A stretch of 64,000 bases of DNA from Agrobacterium arsenijevicii (GTDB lineage: Bacteria; Pseudomonadota; Alphaproteobacteria; Rhizobiales; Rhizobiaceae), in contig JWIT01000001.1 in the NCBI GenBank assembly GCA_000949895.1, forward strand, positions 372,001-436,000, written 5' to 3'. This document shows positions 1-9,246 of the stretch, piece by piece. A program made the translations under genes and the position numbers. The notes under the pieces are model-generated. The model was not told the origin of the DNA, searched no databases, and saw nothing but the letters and a program-made list of their open reading frames with translations. Position 1 is the first letter of the stretch; each line of letters starts with the position of its first letter.

Positions 1-1
1 C

Positions 2-1510
2 ACCATGATCTCGCTGTTCATCGGTGAATATGCGCAGACCGGCTGGCTGGCCTACCCGCCGCTTTCGGGCATTGACGGCAGTCCGGGCGTGGGTGTGGAT
101 TATTATATCTGGGGTCTTCAGATCGCCGGTGTGGGAACGACGCTTTCGGGCATCAACCTGATCGTGACCATCATCAAGATGCGCGCGCCGGGCATGACCA
201 TGATGCGCCTGCCGATCTTCGTCTGGACATCGCTGTGTTCCAACATCCTGATCGTGGCCTCCTTCCCAATCCTGACCGGCACGCTCGCCCTTCTGACCCT
301 TGACCGTTACGTTGGCACCAATTTCTTCACCAACGATCTCGGCGGCAATCCGATGATGTATGTCAACCTCATCTGGATCTGGGGCCATCCCGAAGTTTAC
401 ATTCTGGTGCTGCCGGCATTCGGCGTCTTCTCGGAAATCGTCTCGACCTTCTCCAACAAGCGCCTTTTCGGTTATGCCTCGATGGTCTACGCGACGGGTG
501 TCATCACCATCCTCGCCTATATCGTTTGGCTGCACCACTTCTTCACGATGGGTTCCGGCGCAAGCGTCAACGCTTTCTTCGGCATCACCACGATGATCAT
601 CTCCATCCCGACGGGTGCGAAGATCTTCAACTGGCTCTTCACCATGTATAAGGGCCGCATCAAGTTCGACGTTCCGATGCTGTGGACGATCGGCTTCATG
701 ATCACCTTCGTCATCGGTGGCATGACCGGCGTTCTTCTCGCCGTTCCGCCTGCGGACTTCGTGCTCCACAACTCGCTGTTCCTCATCGCCCACTTCCACA
801 ACACCATCATCGGTGGCGTGGTGTTCGGTGTGCTTGCGGGCATCGTCTACTGGTTCCCGAAGGCCTTCGGTTACCGTCTCGATCCATTCTGGGGCAAGCT
901 GTCCTTCTGGTTCTGGTTCATCGGCTTCTATTTCGCCTTCATGCCGCTCTACATTCTCGGCCTGATGGGCGTGACCCGCCGTATCAGCCAGTTCGAGGAC
1001 AATTCGCTGCAGATCTGGTTCCTGATCGCAGCCTTCGGCGCCTTCCTGATCGCGCTCGGCATCGCCTCCTTCGTCATCCAGCTCATCGTCAGCTTCTTGA
1101 AGCGCGATCAGCTCCGTGACGTTACTGGCGATCCCTATCACGGTCGCACGCTGGAATGGTCGACCTCTTCCCCACCGCCGGCCTACAACTTCGCCTTCAC
1201 GCCGGTTGTGCATGACGTCGATGCCTGGGCGGATATGAAGAAGCGCGGTTACAGCCGTCCCGAGGAAGGCTTCATCCCGATCCATATGCCGAAGAACACC
1301 GGCGCAGGCGTCATCATCAGCGCCATCAGCGTGGTTCTTGGCTTTGCGTTGGTTTGGCACATCTGGTGGCTTGCGGCTCTGTCCATGCTCGCCGTCATCG
1401 CGGTCTCAATCGCCCATACCTTCAACTACAACCGCGATTATTACATTCCGGCTTCCGATGTTTCGACAGTGGAGACGGAACGTACGAAGCTGCTTGCGGA
1501 ACAGGCGTAA
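2..1510 (+). CDS. cyoB: Cytochrome bo3 ubiquinol oxidase subunit I, 3' part
   Basis: C-terminal 502 residues of the catalytic heme-copper subunit of ubiquinol oxidase, an inner-membrane proton pump that passes electrons from ubiquinol to oxygen. The reading frame is open through the left window edge, so roughly 160 N-terminal residues are missing compared with E. coli CyoB (663 aa). Visible active-site motifs are HPEVY (CuB histidine and cross-linked tyrosine), WLHHFFTMG (two CuB histidines) and HFHN (heme ligands), all intact. The following genes cyoC and cyoD are six and minus one bases away, giving the usual cyoABCD order. The lack of the quinol-oxidase-distinguishing N-terminus in view leaves no real doubt, because sequence similarity to CyoB runs throughout. 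Confidence 0.96.
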   Translation, partial: TMISLFIGEYAQTGWLAYPPLSGIDGSPGVGVDYYIWGLQIAGVGTTLSGINLIVTIIKMRAPGMTMMRLPIFVWTSLCSNILIVASFPILTGTLALLTLDRYVGTNFFTNDLGGNPMMYVNLIWIWGHPEVYILVLPAFGVFSEIVSTFSNKRLFGYASMVYATGVITILAYIVWLHHFFTMGSGASVNAFFGITTMIISIPTGAKIFNWLFTMYKGRIKFDVPMLWTIGFMITFVIGGMTGVLLAVPPADFVLHNSLFLIAHFHNTIIGGVVFGVLAGIVYWFPKAFGYRLDPFWGKLSFWFWFIGFYFAFMPLYILGLMGVTRRISQFEDNSLQIWFLIAAFGAFLIALGIASFVIQLIVSFLKRDQLRDVTGDPYHGRTLEWSTSSPPPAYNFAFTPVVHDVDAWADMKKRGYSRPEEGFIPIHMPKNTGAGVIISAISVVLGFALVWHIWWLAALSMLAVIAVSIAHTFNYNRDYYIPASDVSTVETERTKLLAEQA

Positions 1511-1515
1511 AGAAT

Positions 1516-2142
1516 ATGGCTCATACACCTGCACAAAGCGCCGCCGGCGCGGAAACACCGGTCTTCTACCTGAAGGAAGATCACCACCCGGAGAACGGCA
1601 CCTCGCTGGGCTTCTGGCTCTATCTGATGAGCGACTGCCTCATCTTCGCGACGCTGTTTGCCACCTATGCCGTTGTCGGCCGCAACTACGCGGCCGGCCC
1701 TTCGGGCGCAGACCTTTTCGATCTCAAGCTCGTGGCGATCAACACCGCCTTCCTGCTTTTCTCCTCCATCACCTATGGCTTCGCCATGCTGGAAATGGAA
1801 AAGCAGAAGGTGAAGTCCACGCTGGTGTGGCTCGGAATTACCGGCCTCTTCGGCCTCGCCTTCCTCGCCGTCGAACTTTACGAGTTCCATCACCTGATCG
1901 AAGAAGGCGCCGGCCCGCAGCGCTCGGCGTTCCTTTCGGCTTTCTTCGCGCTGGTCGGCACGCACGGTCTGCACGTCACCTTCGGCACCATCTGGCTCGT
2001 CACGCTGATGTTCCAGGTCGGAAAGCATGGCCTGATTGCCGCTAACAAGCGTCGCCTGATGTGCCTGTCGATGTTCTGGCACTTCCTTGACGTCATCTGG
2101 ATCGGCGTCTTCTCCTTCGTCTATCTCATGGGAGTTCTTTGA
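1516..2142 (+). CDS. cyoC: Cytochrome bo3 ubiquinol oxidase subunit III
   Basis: 208-residue, five-helix membrane subunit of the bo3 oxidase. The ATG at 1516 lies 5 bases after the cyoB stop and gives a protein of the normal CyoC length. Residues 25-50 contain the GFWLYLMSDC segment and the C-terminus ends in WHFLDVIWIGVFSFVYLMG, both typical of heme-copper subunit III. The stop codon overlaps the cyoD start as TGATG-type coupling at 2140-2144. An upstream in-frame start at 1354 lies inside cyoB and is not credible. Confidence 0.95.
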   Translation: MAHTPAQSAAGAETPVFYLKEDHHPENGTSLGFWLYLMSDCLIFATLFATYAVVGRNYAAGPSGADLFDLKLVAINTAFLLFSSITYGFAMLEMEKQKVKSTLVWLGITGLFGLAFLAVELYEFHHLIEEGAGPQRSAFLSAFFALVGTHGLHVTFGTIWLVTLMFQVGKHGLIAANKRRLMCLSMFWHFLDVIWIGVFSFVYLMGVL

Positions 2143-2537
2143 TGAGTTCCGAAGCACACGCACACCACGACGCGCATGGCGACGACCATCATCACCATGA
2201 TGGCGCCAGCCACGGCACGTTCAAAAGCTACATGATCGGCTTCGTCCTGTCTGTCATCCTGACGGCTATTCCGTTCTGGCTGGTCATGGGCGACGTTCTT
2301 GAAAACAAGACCCTGCTGGTCATCGCGATCATGGGTCTCGGCGTCATCCAGATCTTCGTGCACATGATCTACTTCCTGCACATGGACACCAAGTCGGAAG
2401 GCGGCTGGACCTTCATGGCGCTGATCTTCACCGTCGTGGTGCTCCTGATCACGCTCTCCGGTTCGCTGTGGGTCATGTACAACATGAACAAGAACATGAT
2501 GCCGCTGCACATCGAGGATGTGAAAAACCTGCCCTGA
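2142..2537 (+). CDS. cyoD: Cytochrome bo3 ubiquinol oxidase subunit IV
   Basis: 131-residue accessory subunit of the bo3 oxidase with three predicted membrane helices (about residues 33-55, 58-80 and 92-114). The ATG at 2142 overlaps the cyoC stop by one base. The N-terminal 21 residues carry eight histidines and four acidic residues before the first helix, a polar cytoplasmic extension that is richer in His than in E. coli CyoD. The HMIYFLHM segment in helix two is typical of the family. Confidence 0.93.
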   Translation: MSSEAHAHHDAHGDDHHHHDGASHGTFKSYMIGFVLSVILTAIPFWLVMGDVLENKTLLVIAIMGLGVIQIFVHMIYFLHMDTKSEGGWTFMALIFTVVVLLITLSGSLWVMYNMNKNMMPLHIEDVKNLP

Positions 2538-2594
2538 GCAGCAATAAACCAGCGGCCTGCCGGGTCTCCGGCGGGTCGCCCTCTGCGCCAACAC

Positions 2595-2631
2595 ATAACC
2601 CCATGAATCGTGGCGCGATTTATGGGGTTAT
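2595..2631. terminator. Long hairpin between cyoD and the SURF1 gene
   Basis: Two 16-base arms (2595-2610 and 2616-2631) pair around a 5-base loop with one G-U position. No clear T-run follows on either strand, so this may be a weak terminator, a processing or stability element, or a repeat remnant. A second shorter hairpin with CCGG arms lies just before it at about 2558-2577. It sits between the last oxidase subunit gene and the assembly-factor gene. Confidence 0.5.
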
Positions 2632-2707
2632 TTGCTGGAAGAAAGCGCATGCCAGCGGCCACAGTGCTGCCGCAGCATACCGCATGGCCTTGCAAGGACT
2701 GTGAATC

Positions 2708-3478
2708 ATGACCGATCTGCCGAAAACCGCCCCACACAACCCGCGTATTCGCCCCGCCGCAATCGTCGTCCTGCTTCTGACCATTGTCCTGACGGGCTTC
2801 CTGCTGGCGCTCGGAACGTGGCAGGTCCAACGTCTTTCCTGGAAGCTCGACCTGATCGAACGCGTCGAAGGCCGCGCCCATGCCGCACCTGTCGATGCAC
2901 CGGCTGCAAGTGAATGGCCGGCTCTTACCGATCCGGCGGAATACGAATATCGCCGCGTGAAACTGTCCGGCACCTTCCTCAACGACAGGCAAGTTCAGGT
3001 CTATACGGTCAGCGATCTCGGCCCCGGCTATTGGGTGATGACGCCGCTGAGACGCGACGACGGTTCAAGCATCATCGTCAATCGCGGCTTCGTGCCTTCC
3101 GACAAGCGCGATCCATCGTCGCGCCAGGAAGGCGATCTGGCGGGACGCGTCGAGATCGTCGGGTTGATGCGCACGCCGGAAACCGGTGGACTGTTCCTTC
3201 GAACCAACGATCCGGCAAATGGCCGCTGGTACTCCCGCAATATCCCCCAGATATCGCAGGCATCCGGCCTTTCCAACGTAGCGCCGTTTTACGTCGATGC
3301 CGATGCGACGCCCAATCCGGGCGGGCTGCCGGTCGGCGGCAAAACCATGCTCACCTTCCCCAACAACCACCTGTCCTATGCCATTACATGGTACATTCTG
3401 GCGGCCATGGTGGTTGCGGCTGGCTGGTATGTCCTGCGCAATCTCAACGCCCCGAAATCAAAACGGGACGCGGAGTGA
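2708..3478 (+). CDS. SURF1-family oxidase assembly protein
   Basis: 256 residues, with an N-terminal membrane helix (about 17-39), the LGTWQVQRLSWK segment just after it, a periplasmic central domain and a C-terminal helix (about 222-242) preceded by NNHLSYAITWY. This two-helix layout and these motifs define the SURF1/Shy1 family, which helps insert heme into terminal oxidases. Its position directly after cyoD, in the same direction, suggests it serves the bo3 oxidase. A hairpin in the 170-base gap may lower its expression relative to the structural genes. Confidence 0.92.
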   Translation: MTDLPKTAPHNPRIRPAAIVVLLLTIVLTGFLLALGTWQVQRLSWKLDLIERVEGRAHAAPVDAPAASEWPALTDPAEYEYRRVKLSGTFLNDRQVQVYTVSDLGPGYWVMTPLRRDDGSSIIVNRGFVPSDKRDPSSRQEGDLAGRVEIVGLMRTPETGGLFLRTNDPANGRWYSRNIPQISQASGLSNVAPFYVDADATPNPGGLPVGGKTMLTFPNNHLSYAITWYILAAMVVAAGWYVLRNLNAPKSKRDAE

Positions 3479-3590
3479 ACAGCGGTTTTACCGGATGGTT
3501 CATAAAATCACTTCCTTCTTCACGTTTTGCTGATCTATAACGACAGTTCGGCCTGACATTGCCCGTCGGCGCATTTTGTTTCGGTGAGTT

Positions 3591-4811
3591 ATGGCAAGAG
3601 CATTTCTTCTCGTTCTGGATTCCTTCGGTGTCGGCGGTGCGCCTGACGCGGAGCGTTATGGCGACCTCGGTGCCAACACTCTCGGCCACATTGCCGAATT
3701 TTGCGCGGCTGGTGCCGCCGACAAGGCCGGGCTTCGCTCCGGTCCGCTAAAGCTGCCGAACATGTGTTCGCTCGGTTTGCTCGAGATCGCCAGCCAGGCA
3801 AGCGGCGACATTCCCGCCGGCATGGAACGGCCCGAGCGTATTTTCGGCCTGCATGGCTCCGCCAGCGAAATATCCAAGGGCAAGGATACGCCCTCGGGCC
3901 ATTGGGAGATCGCGGGTACGCCGGTGACCTTCGACTGGGGATATTTCCCGACGGAGGGCGATGCCTTTTCGCCGGAACTGGTAGAGGCCATCTGCAAGCA
4001 AGCCAATATTCCGGGTATCCTCGGCAATTGCCATGCTTCCGGCACCGAAATCATCGCGCAGTTCGGCGAAGAGCATATCAGGAGCGGCAAGCCGATCTGT
4101 TACACCTCTTCCGATTCCGTGTTCCAGATCGCCGCGCATGAACAACATTTCGGCCTCGCGCGGCTCATTGCGCTCTGCGAGACGGTGCGCACGCTGCTCG
4201 ATCCACTCAATATCGGACGCGTCATCGCCCGTCCCTTCGTCGGCGAGACGGTCGCGACTTTCGAGCGCACCGGCAATCGTCGCGACTTTTCCGTGCCGCC
4301 GCCCGAACCGACGTTGCTCGACCGCCTTGTCGAAGCTGGCCGGAAAGTGCATGCGATCGGCAAGATCGGCGATATCTATGCCCATCAGGGTGTTTCTCGC
4401 GTCATCAAGGCAAATGGCAACAGCGCCTTGATGGATGCGACTCTGCAAGCCATCGACGAGGCTGAAAACGGCGATCTCGTCTTCACCAATTTCGTCGATT
4501 TCGACATGCTTTTTGGCCACCGTCGCGACGTTGCCGGTTATGCGGCGGCCCTTGAGGCCTTCGATGCCCGCATCCCCGAAATCCATCGCAAGATGGCGCC
4601 GGGCGACATCGCCATTCTTACCGCCGATCACGGTTGCGACCCCACATGGCGGGGCACGGACCATACGCGGGAAAGAGTACCTATCATGGCATTCGGGCCG
4701 GGCATCCGTTCCCGCGATGTCGGCATTCGTTCAAGCTACGCCGATATCGGTGAAAGCATCGCCCACCATCTAGGCATCGAGGCCGGTTCACACGGCAGGA
4801 GCTTCATTTGA
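3591..4811 (+). CDS. deoB: Phosphopentomutase
   Basis: 406-residue cytoplasmic enzyme of the alkaline-phosphatase superfamily that interconverts (deoxy)ribose-1-phosphate and (deoxy)ribose-5-phosphate. The N-terminal metal site [12 protein letters not shown], the phosphorylated threonine region DTPSGHWE (about residues 96-103) and the C-terminal LTADHGCDP metal site are all present. ATG at 3591 follows a GGTGAG ribosome-binding site. It begins a rightward set deoB-add-upp and works with the leftward deoA, deoC and nucleoside phosphorylase genes. Confidence 0.96.
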   Translation: MARAFLLVLDSFGVGGAPDAERYGDLGANTLGHIAEFCAAGAADKAGLRSGPLKLPNMCSLGLLEIASQASGDIPAGMERPERIFGLHGSASEISKGKDTPSGHWEIAGTPVTFDWGYFPTEGDAFSPELVEAICKQANIPGILGNCHASGTEIIAQFGEEHIRSGKPICYTSSDSVFQIAAHEQHFGLARLIALCETVRTLLDPLNIGRVIARPFVGETVATFERTGNRRDFSVPPPEPTLLDRLVEAGRKVHAIGKIGDIYAHQGVSRVIKANGNSALMDATLQAIDEAENGDLVFTNFVDFDMLFGHRRDVAGYAAALEAFDARIPEIHRKMAPGDIAILTADHGCDPTWRGTDHTRERVPIMAFGPGIRSRDVGIRSSYADIGESIAHHLGIEAGSHGRSFI

Positions 4812-5785
4812 CATCCCATTTGCTGAAAGCGGAAATCCACTGCCACCTTGAAGGGGCGGCACCGCCCGCGCTTGTCGCAAGGCAGGCGGAGAAATACGGC
4901 ATAGACACCAGCGGCTTTCTGCGCGACGGCCAATATGTCTGGTCGGATTTTGCGCAATTCATCCAGTGCTACGATGCGGTGGCGCAGGTGTTCAAGACGG
5001 ACGAGGACTATGCGGTTCTGACGGAAACCTATCTGGCCGAACTTGCGCAGGCCAATACCATCTACAGCGAACTGATCATCTCGCCTGACCACGGCGACCG
5101 CATCGGGCTTGGTGCTGACGCCTATCTCGCCGGTATCGCCGAAGGCATCAGGATCGCGAAAGAAAAGACCGGCATCGAGACCCGCATCATCGTCACCGGT
5201 GAGCGGCATTTCGGTCCTGAACGGGTAATCGCAGCGGCGGAATATGCGGCGCGTACCAGACATCCGCTGGTAACCGGCTTCAATATGGCGGGCGAGGAGC
5301 GTATGGGCCGCGTCGCCGATTATGCGCGCGCCTTCGATATCGCCCGCGATGCGGGCCTCGGGCTGACCATCCATGCGGGCGAGGTTTGCGGCCCTGAAAG
5401 CGTTGCCGATGCGCTCGATCTCGTCAAACCGACCCGCATCGGCCATGGCGTGCGGGCCATCGAAGATGCCGATCTCATCGCCCGGCTGGTCGAGGCGGGA
5501 ACGGTTCTGGAGGTCTGCCCCGGATCGAATATCGCACTCAACGTTTATCCGGATTTCGCCAGCCATCCGCTCAAGGCGTTGCGCGACGCCGGGGTGCGCG
5601 TCTGCATCAGTTCCGACGACCCGCCATTCTTCTTCACCTCGCTTGCACGGGAATATGCGCTGGCCGCGGACGAGTTCGGCTTCAACGATACCGAGATCAA
5701 CCGCATGACCCGAACCGCGCTGGAATGCGCCTTCGTGGACGAGGAAACGCGCAACCGGCTGCTTGCAAAACTCGATTGTGCGTGA
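4808..5785 (+). CDS. add: Adenosine deaminase
   Basis: 325-residue zinc hydrolase that converts (deoxy)adenosine to (deoxy)inosine. The metal-binding HCH near residue 11, the catalytic HAGE segment and the SSDDPPFF motif are intact. No ATG lies upstream of the HxH motif, so a TTG at 4808 is chosen; it overlaps the deoB stop as TTGA, which implies coupled translation. Length fits the bacterial adenosine/adenine deaminase family. An adenine deaminase role cannot be excluded from motifs alone, but the nucleoside-salvage context favours adenosine. Confidence 0.92.
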   Translation: MTSHLLKAEIHCHLEGAAPPALVARQAEKYGIDTSGFLRDGQYVWSDFAQFIQCYDAVAQVFKTDEDYAVLTETYLAELAQANTIYSELIISPDHGDRIGLGADAYLAGIAEGIRIAKEKTGIETRIIVTGERHFGPERVIAAAEYAARTRHPLVTGFNMAGEERMGRVADYARAFDIARDAGLGLTIHAGEVCGPESVADALDLVKPTRIGHGVRAIEDADLIARLVEAGTVLEVCPGSNIALNVYPDFASHPLKALRDAGVRVCISSDDPPFFFTSLAREYALAADEFGFNDTEINRMTRTALECAFVDEETRNRLLAKLDCA

Positions 5786-5881
5786 CGTCGCGGTTCGTGG
5801 GGTAAAACCGCGAAGAAGGCTTGCGAAAAGCGTACTTTCGGTGAATTACAGGGGCACAAGATAAAAAGGAAGGCCAGTTTC

Positions 5882-6511
5882 ATGGACGGCGTCACAGTCA
5901 TCGAACATCCGCTGGTGCGGCACAAACTTACCATCATGCGCAAGAAGGAAACCTCGACGGCCGGCTTCCGCCGCCTGCTCAGGGAAATCTCGACGCTGCT
6001 CTGCTATGAAGTGACGCGCGACCTTGAAATGACGATGGAAACCATCGATACGCCGCTCGAAACCATCGAGGCTCCGGTGCTTGAGGGCAAGAAGCTGGTT
6101 TTCGCCTCCATCTTGCGCGCTGGCAACGGCCTGCTGGAAGGCATGCTGGAACTGGTGCCTTCGGCGCGTGTTGCCCATATCGGTGTGTATCGCGATCACG
6201 ATACGCTGGAAGCCGTCGAATATTACTTCAAGGCTCCCGAAAGTCTCGATGCGCGCCTTATCATCGTTGTCGATCCAATGCTGGCTACCGGCAATTCCTC
6301 GATTGCCGCCGTGGAGAAGCTGAAGGAACGTGGTGCGAAGAACATCCGCTTCCTGTGTCTGCTGGCCGCACCCGAGGGCATCAAGAATTTCCGTGAAGCG
6401 CATCCCGATGTGCCGATCTACACCGCAGCAATCGACAAGCAGCTGAACGAAAAGGGTTACATCGTTCCCGGCCTCGGCGATGCGGGCGACCGTATGTACG
6501 GTACCAAATAA
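5882..6511 (+). CDS. upp: Uracil phosphoribosyltransferase
   Basis: 209 residues, the normal length of UPRTase, which makes UMP from uracil and PRPP. The PRPP-binding loop appears as [11 protein letters not shown] (about residues 129-139), and the C-terminal [13 protein letters not shown] uracil-binding segment is complete. The ATG at 5882 follows AAGGAAGG. It lies 96 bases after add, with a small inverted repeat (5789-5795 with 5806-5812) in between, and ends at a strong terminator. Confidence 0.96.
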   Translation: MDGVTVIEHPLVRHKLTIMRKKETSTAGFRRLLREISTLLCYEVTRDLEMTMETIDTPLETIEAPVLEGKKLVFASILRAGNGLLEGMLELVPSARVAHIGVYRDHDTLEAVEYYFKAPESLDARLIIVVDPMLATGNSSIAAVEKLKERGAKNIRFLCLLAAPEGIKNFREAHPDVPIYTAAIDKQLNEKGYIVPGLGDAGDRMYGTK

Positions 6512-6539
6512 CACCGTTCATCATTGCTTAACCGTTTGA

Positions 6540-6580
6540 GCCATTCGCCGCACCCAACGCGGCGAATGGCTTTTTCTTTT
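6540..6580 (+). terminator. Rho-independent terminator after upp
   Basis: Perfect 12-base arms 6540-6551 and 6559-6570 around a 7-base loop, followed by TTTTTCTTTT. It closes the deoB-add-upp unit. Confidence 0.93.
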
Positions 6581-6643
6581 AAGATTTCAGCATGTTTTGC
6601 GTCTATCCTGCGCGGATAACTCTGCATTTTCGGGAGCGATGAC

Positions 6644-7165
6644 TTGCTGACGCGCATGATTTTTCTGCTAATCGGCCTTTCGGTCAGCGCCACGCAAATT
6701 CCGGCGTTGGTGGAAAAGTTTCAGCCGCGTCCGGAAGGCACGGTCGAAAAACCCGGAGCCAAACCTGAAGCCGCCAGACCGGAACCCGTTTCACTCGGCA
6801 GCGTCAATTTGAAAGCAGATGCACGCGGCCACTTCAACGCCGCCTTCCGTATCAACGGCAAATCTTTCGACGGGCTTGTCGATACCGGCGCCTCCATGGT
6901 CGCCATCAACGAAACAATCGCCCGGCGGCTCGGTTTCGGCGTCAACAGTCTCGATTTCAAATACCCGATCTCGACGGCCAACGGTCAGACCATGGCGGCC
7001 TATGTGAAACTGGACCGGGTGGAAATCGGCACGATCCGCGTTCAAAGCGTCGATGCCATGGTGCTGAAAGACAATGCGCTGAGCAACATGCTGATCGGCA
7101 TGAGCTTCCTGAAACAATTGTCGTCATTCAAGGTATCGGGTGGCGAAATGCGGCTGGTCAGGTGA
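6644..7165 (+). CDS. Retropepsin-like clan AA aspartic protease, membrane anchored
   Basis: 173 residues with an N-terminal hydrophobic segment (about residues 5-20), a short Pro/Glu-rich linker, then a single-lobed aspartic protease fold: LVDTGAS carries the catalytic Asp and NMLIGMSFLKQL is the second conserved block. This matches the bacterial TIGR02281-type retropepsin family, expected to act as a dimer at the periplasmic side. TTG at 6644 is favoured because GGGAG lies six bases upstream; an ATG at 6656 is the alternative. Its last eight bases overlap the convergent deoA stop. Substrate unknown. Confidence 0.82.
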   Translation: MLTRMIFLLIGLSVSATQIPALVEKFQPRPEGTVEKPGAKPEAARPEPVSLGSVNLKADARGHFNAAFRINGKSFDGLVDTGASMVAINETIARRLGFGVNSLDFKYPISTANGQTMAAYVKLDRVEIGTIRVQSVDAMVLKDNALSNMLIGMSFLKQLSSFKVSGGEMRLVR

Positions 7166-8474
7166 TCCGCTCAACAATGGGCGCACTGATCTCTGGAACA
7201 GAGTCAGTAATCCCGTAGCAGGCCGCAATCCGTTTGACGGCACGCTCCGCTTCTTCCTTCGAAGCCGCATGGACGATGGCGATAGGTTCGCCCTCTTCCA
7301 CTTTTGTGCCGAGCGGCAGGATGTCCGAGATACCGACGGAAGGATCAATCGTGTCCGACGGCTTTCTTCTGCCGCCGCCAAGCTCCACAACCACCATACC
7401 GAGATCGCGCGTCGCACAGGATGAGAGCCAGCCGCTGTGCGGAGCCGGAACAGGGAGAATGACCGGTGCGGATGGCAGATAATGGGACGCGCGCTCAACG
7501 AAATCCGAAGGTCCGCCGAGTGCTGAAACCATCCGCGCAAAGACCTCCATGGCCCGGCCGGAGGAAAGAGCGGCCACAGCGAGCGCCTCGCCTTCATCCA
7601 GCGTAGTCGCGCTTCCGGCCTGCACCAGCATTTCCGCAGCGAAGGCGAGTACGACCTGTTCGAGACGGGTTCCCGCCTTGCGGCCAGCCAGAAAATCCAG
7701 GCAATTGACGATTTCGACCGCATTACCCGCGGCATCGCCAAGCGGCTGGTTCATGTCGGTAATCAGGGCCGTCGTCGGCAGGCCCGCGCCATTCGCCACA
7801 TCGACCAGTGCGCGGGCGAGATTGCGGGCATCCTCCACGCTCTGCATGAAAGCGCCGTTGCCGACCTTCACATCCAGAACCAGCGTCTGCAGCCCGGCTG
7901 CAAGCTTCTTCGACAGGATGGAGGCGGTGATCAGCGGTATGGAATCCACCGTCGCTGTCACATCACGAATAGCATAGAGGCGTTTGTCGGCGGGGGCGAG
8001 ATCGCCCGTCTGGCCGATGATGGCGCAGCCGACCGTCTTCACCGTCCGGCGAAACAATGCCTCATCCGGCATGACGTTGTAGCCGGGAATCGCTTCCAGT
8101 TTGTCGAGCGTGCCGCCGGTATGGCCAAGGCCCCTGCCGGAAATCATCGGCACGGCGAGACCGCAGGCGGCAACAATCGGGGCGAGCATCAGGGAGACAT
8201 TGTCGCCAACGCCGCCGGTCGAGTGCTTGTCGGCCACCGGCCTGCCGATATCGCTCCAGGACAGAACATCGCCGCTGTCACGCATGGCAAGCGTCAGCGC
8301 CACCATCTCGTCCCGGTTCATGCCGCGGAAAAACACCGCCATGGCAAAAGCGGCGGCTTGCCCTTCCGATATGCCATCTTTCGAAAGCGCGCTTATGAAA
8401 GCGGCGATCTCCTGCGGCGTGAGAGACAGGCCATCGCGTTTGCGGCGGATGATTTCCTGCGGGATCAAGCTCAA
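7158..8474 (-). CDS. deoA: Thymidine phosphorylase
   Basis: 438 residues, matching DeoA length. The N-terminal IPQEIIRRKRDG, the DKHSTGGVGDNVS phosphate and nucleoside-binding block (about residues 83-95) and the YAIRDVTATVDS block are diagnostic. It splits thymidine or deoxyuridine with phosphate to give the base and deoxyribose-1-phosphate. The start is a TTG at 8474 overlapping the deoC stop as TTGA; later starts would remove conserved N-terminal residues. It is the last gene of the leftward nucleoside cluster. Confidence 0.95.
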   Translation of the reverse strand: MSLIPQEIIRRKRDGLSLTPQEIAAFISALSKDGISEGQAAAFAMAVFFRGMNRDEMVALTLAMRDSGDVLSWSDIGRPVADKHSTGGVGDNVSLMLAPIVAACGLAVPMISGRGLGHTGGTLDKLEAIPGYNVMPDEALFRRTVKTVGCAIIGQTGDLAPADKRLYAIRDVTATVDSIPLITASILSKKLAAGLQTLVLDVKVGNGAFMQSVEDARNLARALVDVANGAGLPTTALITDMNQPLGDAAGNAVEIVNCLDFLAGRKAGTRLEQVVLAFAAEMLVQAGSATTLDEGEALAVAALSSGRAMEVFARMVSALGGPSDFVERASHYLPSAPVILPVPAPHSGWLSSCATRDLGMVVVELGGGRRKPSDTIDPSVGISDILPLGTKVEEGEPIAIVHAASKEEAERAVKRIAACYGITDSVPEISAPIVERIT

Positions 8475-9244
8475 TACCCGCTGGCGGTTTTGGCTGGCTC
8501 ACCGCCAGCCAGCACGTTCAAGACGTCGTCGAGAACGCCCGAAGCGCCGAAACGGAAGGTGGACGGCATGGCCCAGTTGGGCGCCATGATGGTTTCCGCC
8601 AGCCGCAGATAAAGCGTGGCATCTTCCACCGTGCCGATACCGCCGGCGGGCTTGAAGCCAACCTTTTGCCTGCTGTCGCGGATCGCCTGCAGCATGATGT
8701 CGGCGGCTTCCAGCGTTGAGTTGACGGCGACCTTGCCGGTCGAAGTCTTGATGAAATCGGCCCCTTCGGCAATGGCGAGTTCGGAGGCACGACGAATAAG
8801 GGCCTTGTCCTTCAGTTCACCGGTTTCGAGAATGACCTTGAGAAGCACGGGCGCGATACAGACCTTGCGCACGGCGGCTACCATGTCGGAAACCGACTTT
8901 TCATCGCCAGCTATGAATTTGCGATAGGGAATGACCAGATCGATTTCGTCGGCACCGTCGCGGATCGCCGCTTCGGTTTCCGCAACGACGGTCGCAATGT
9001 CCAGATCGCCCGACGGAAAGTTCACGACCGTGGCGATACGGATCGCATGGTCTTTTCCGAAAGCCGCGCGTGCCTGCGCCACGAAACGCGGCCAGATGCA
9101 GATTGCGGCCGTATTCCCGTATTCGGTATGCGCCCGCTGGCAGAGGGCAGCAATCTGCTCCGGTGTGCAGTCTTCGTTGAGATTGGTCAGGTCAAGCAAG
9201 GACAGTGTCAGGGCAGCCGCTTCGCGCGGACGCTGGAGTTCCAT
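8471..9244 (-). CDS. deoC: Deoxyribose-phosphate aldolase
   Basis: 257 residues of class I aldolase that cleaves deoxyribose-5-phosphate into acetaldehyde and glyceraldehyde-3-phosphate. The Schiff-base lysine block appears as ADFIKTSTGK, and the second lysine in GFKPAGGI. ATG at 9244 is preferred: AGGAGG lies nine bases upstream, whereas the GTG at 9250 has only three bases of spacing. It lies two bases after the phosphorylase stop and overlaps deoA. Confidence 0.95.
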   Translation of the reverse strand: MELQRPREAAALTLSLLDLTNLNEDCTPEQIAALCQRAHTEYGNTAAICIWPRFVAQARAAFGKDHAIRIATVVNFPSGDLDIATVVAETEAAIRDGADEIDLVIPYRKFIAGDEKSVSDMVAAVRKVCIAPVLLKVILETGELKDKALIRRASELAIAEGADFIKTSTGKVAVNSTLEAADIMLQAIRDSRQKVGFKPAGGIGTVEDATLYLRLAETIMAPNWAMPSTFRFGASGVLDDVLNVLAGGEPAKTASGY

Positions 9245-9246
9245 GG

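Noticed and set aside
5789..5812. Riboswitch or terminator between add and upp
   Set aside because: Only a 7-base inverted repeat with no T-run and no known aptamer pattern.
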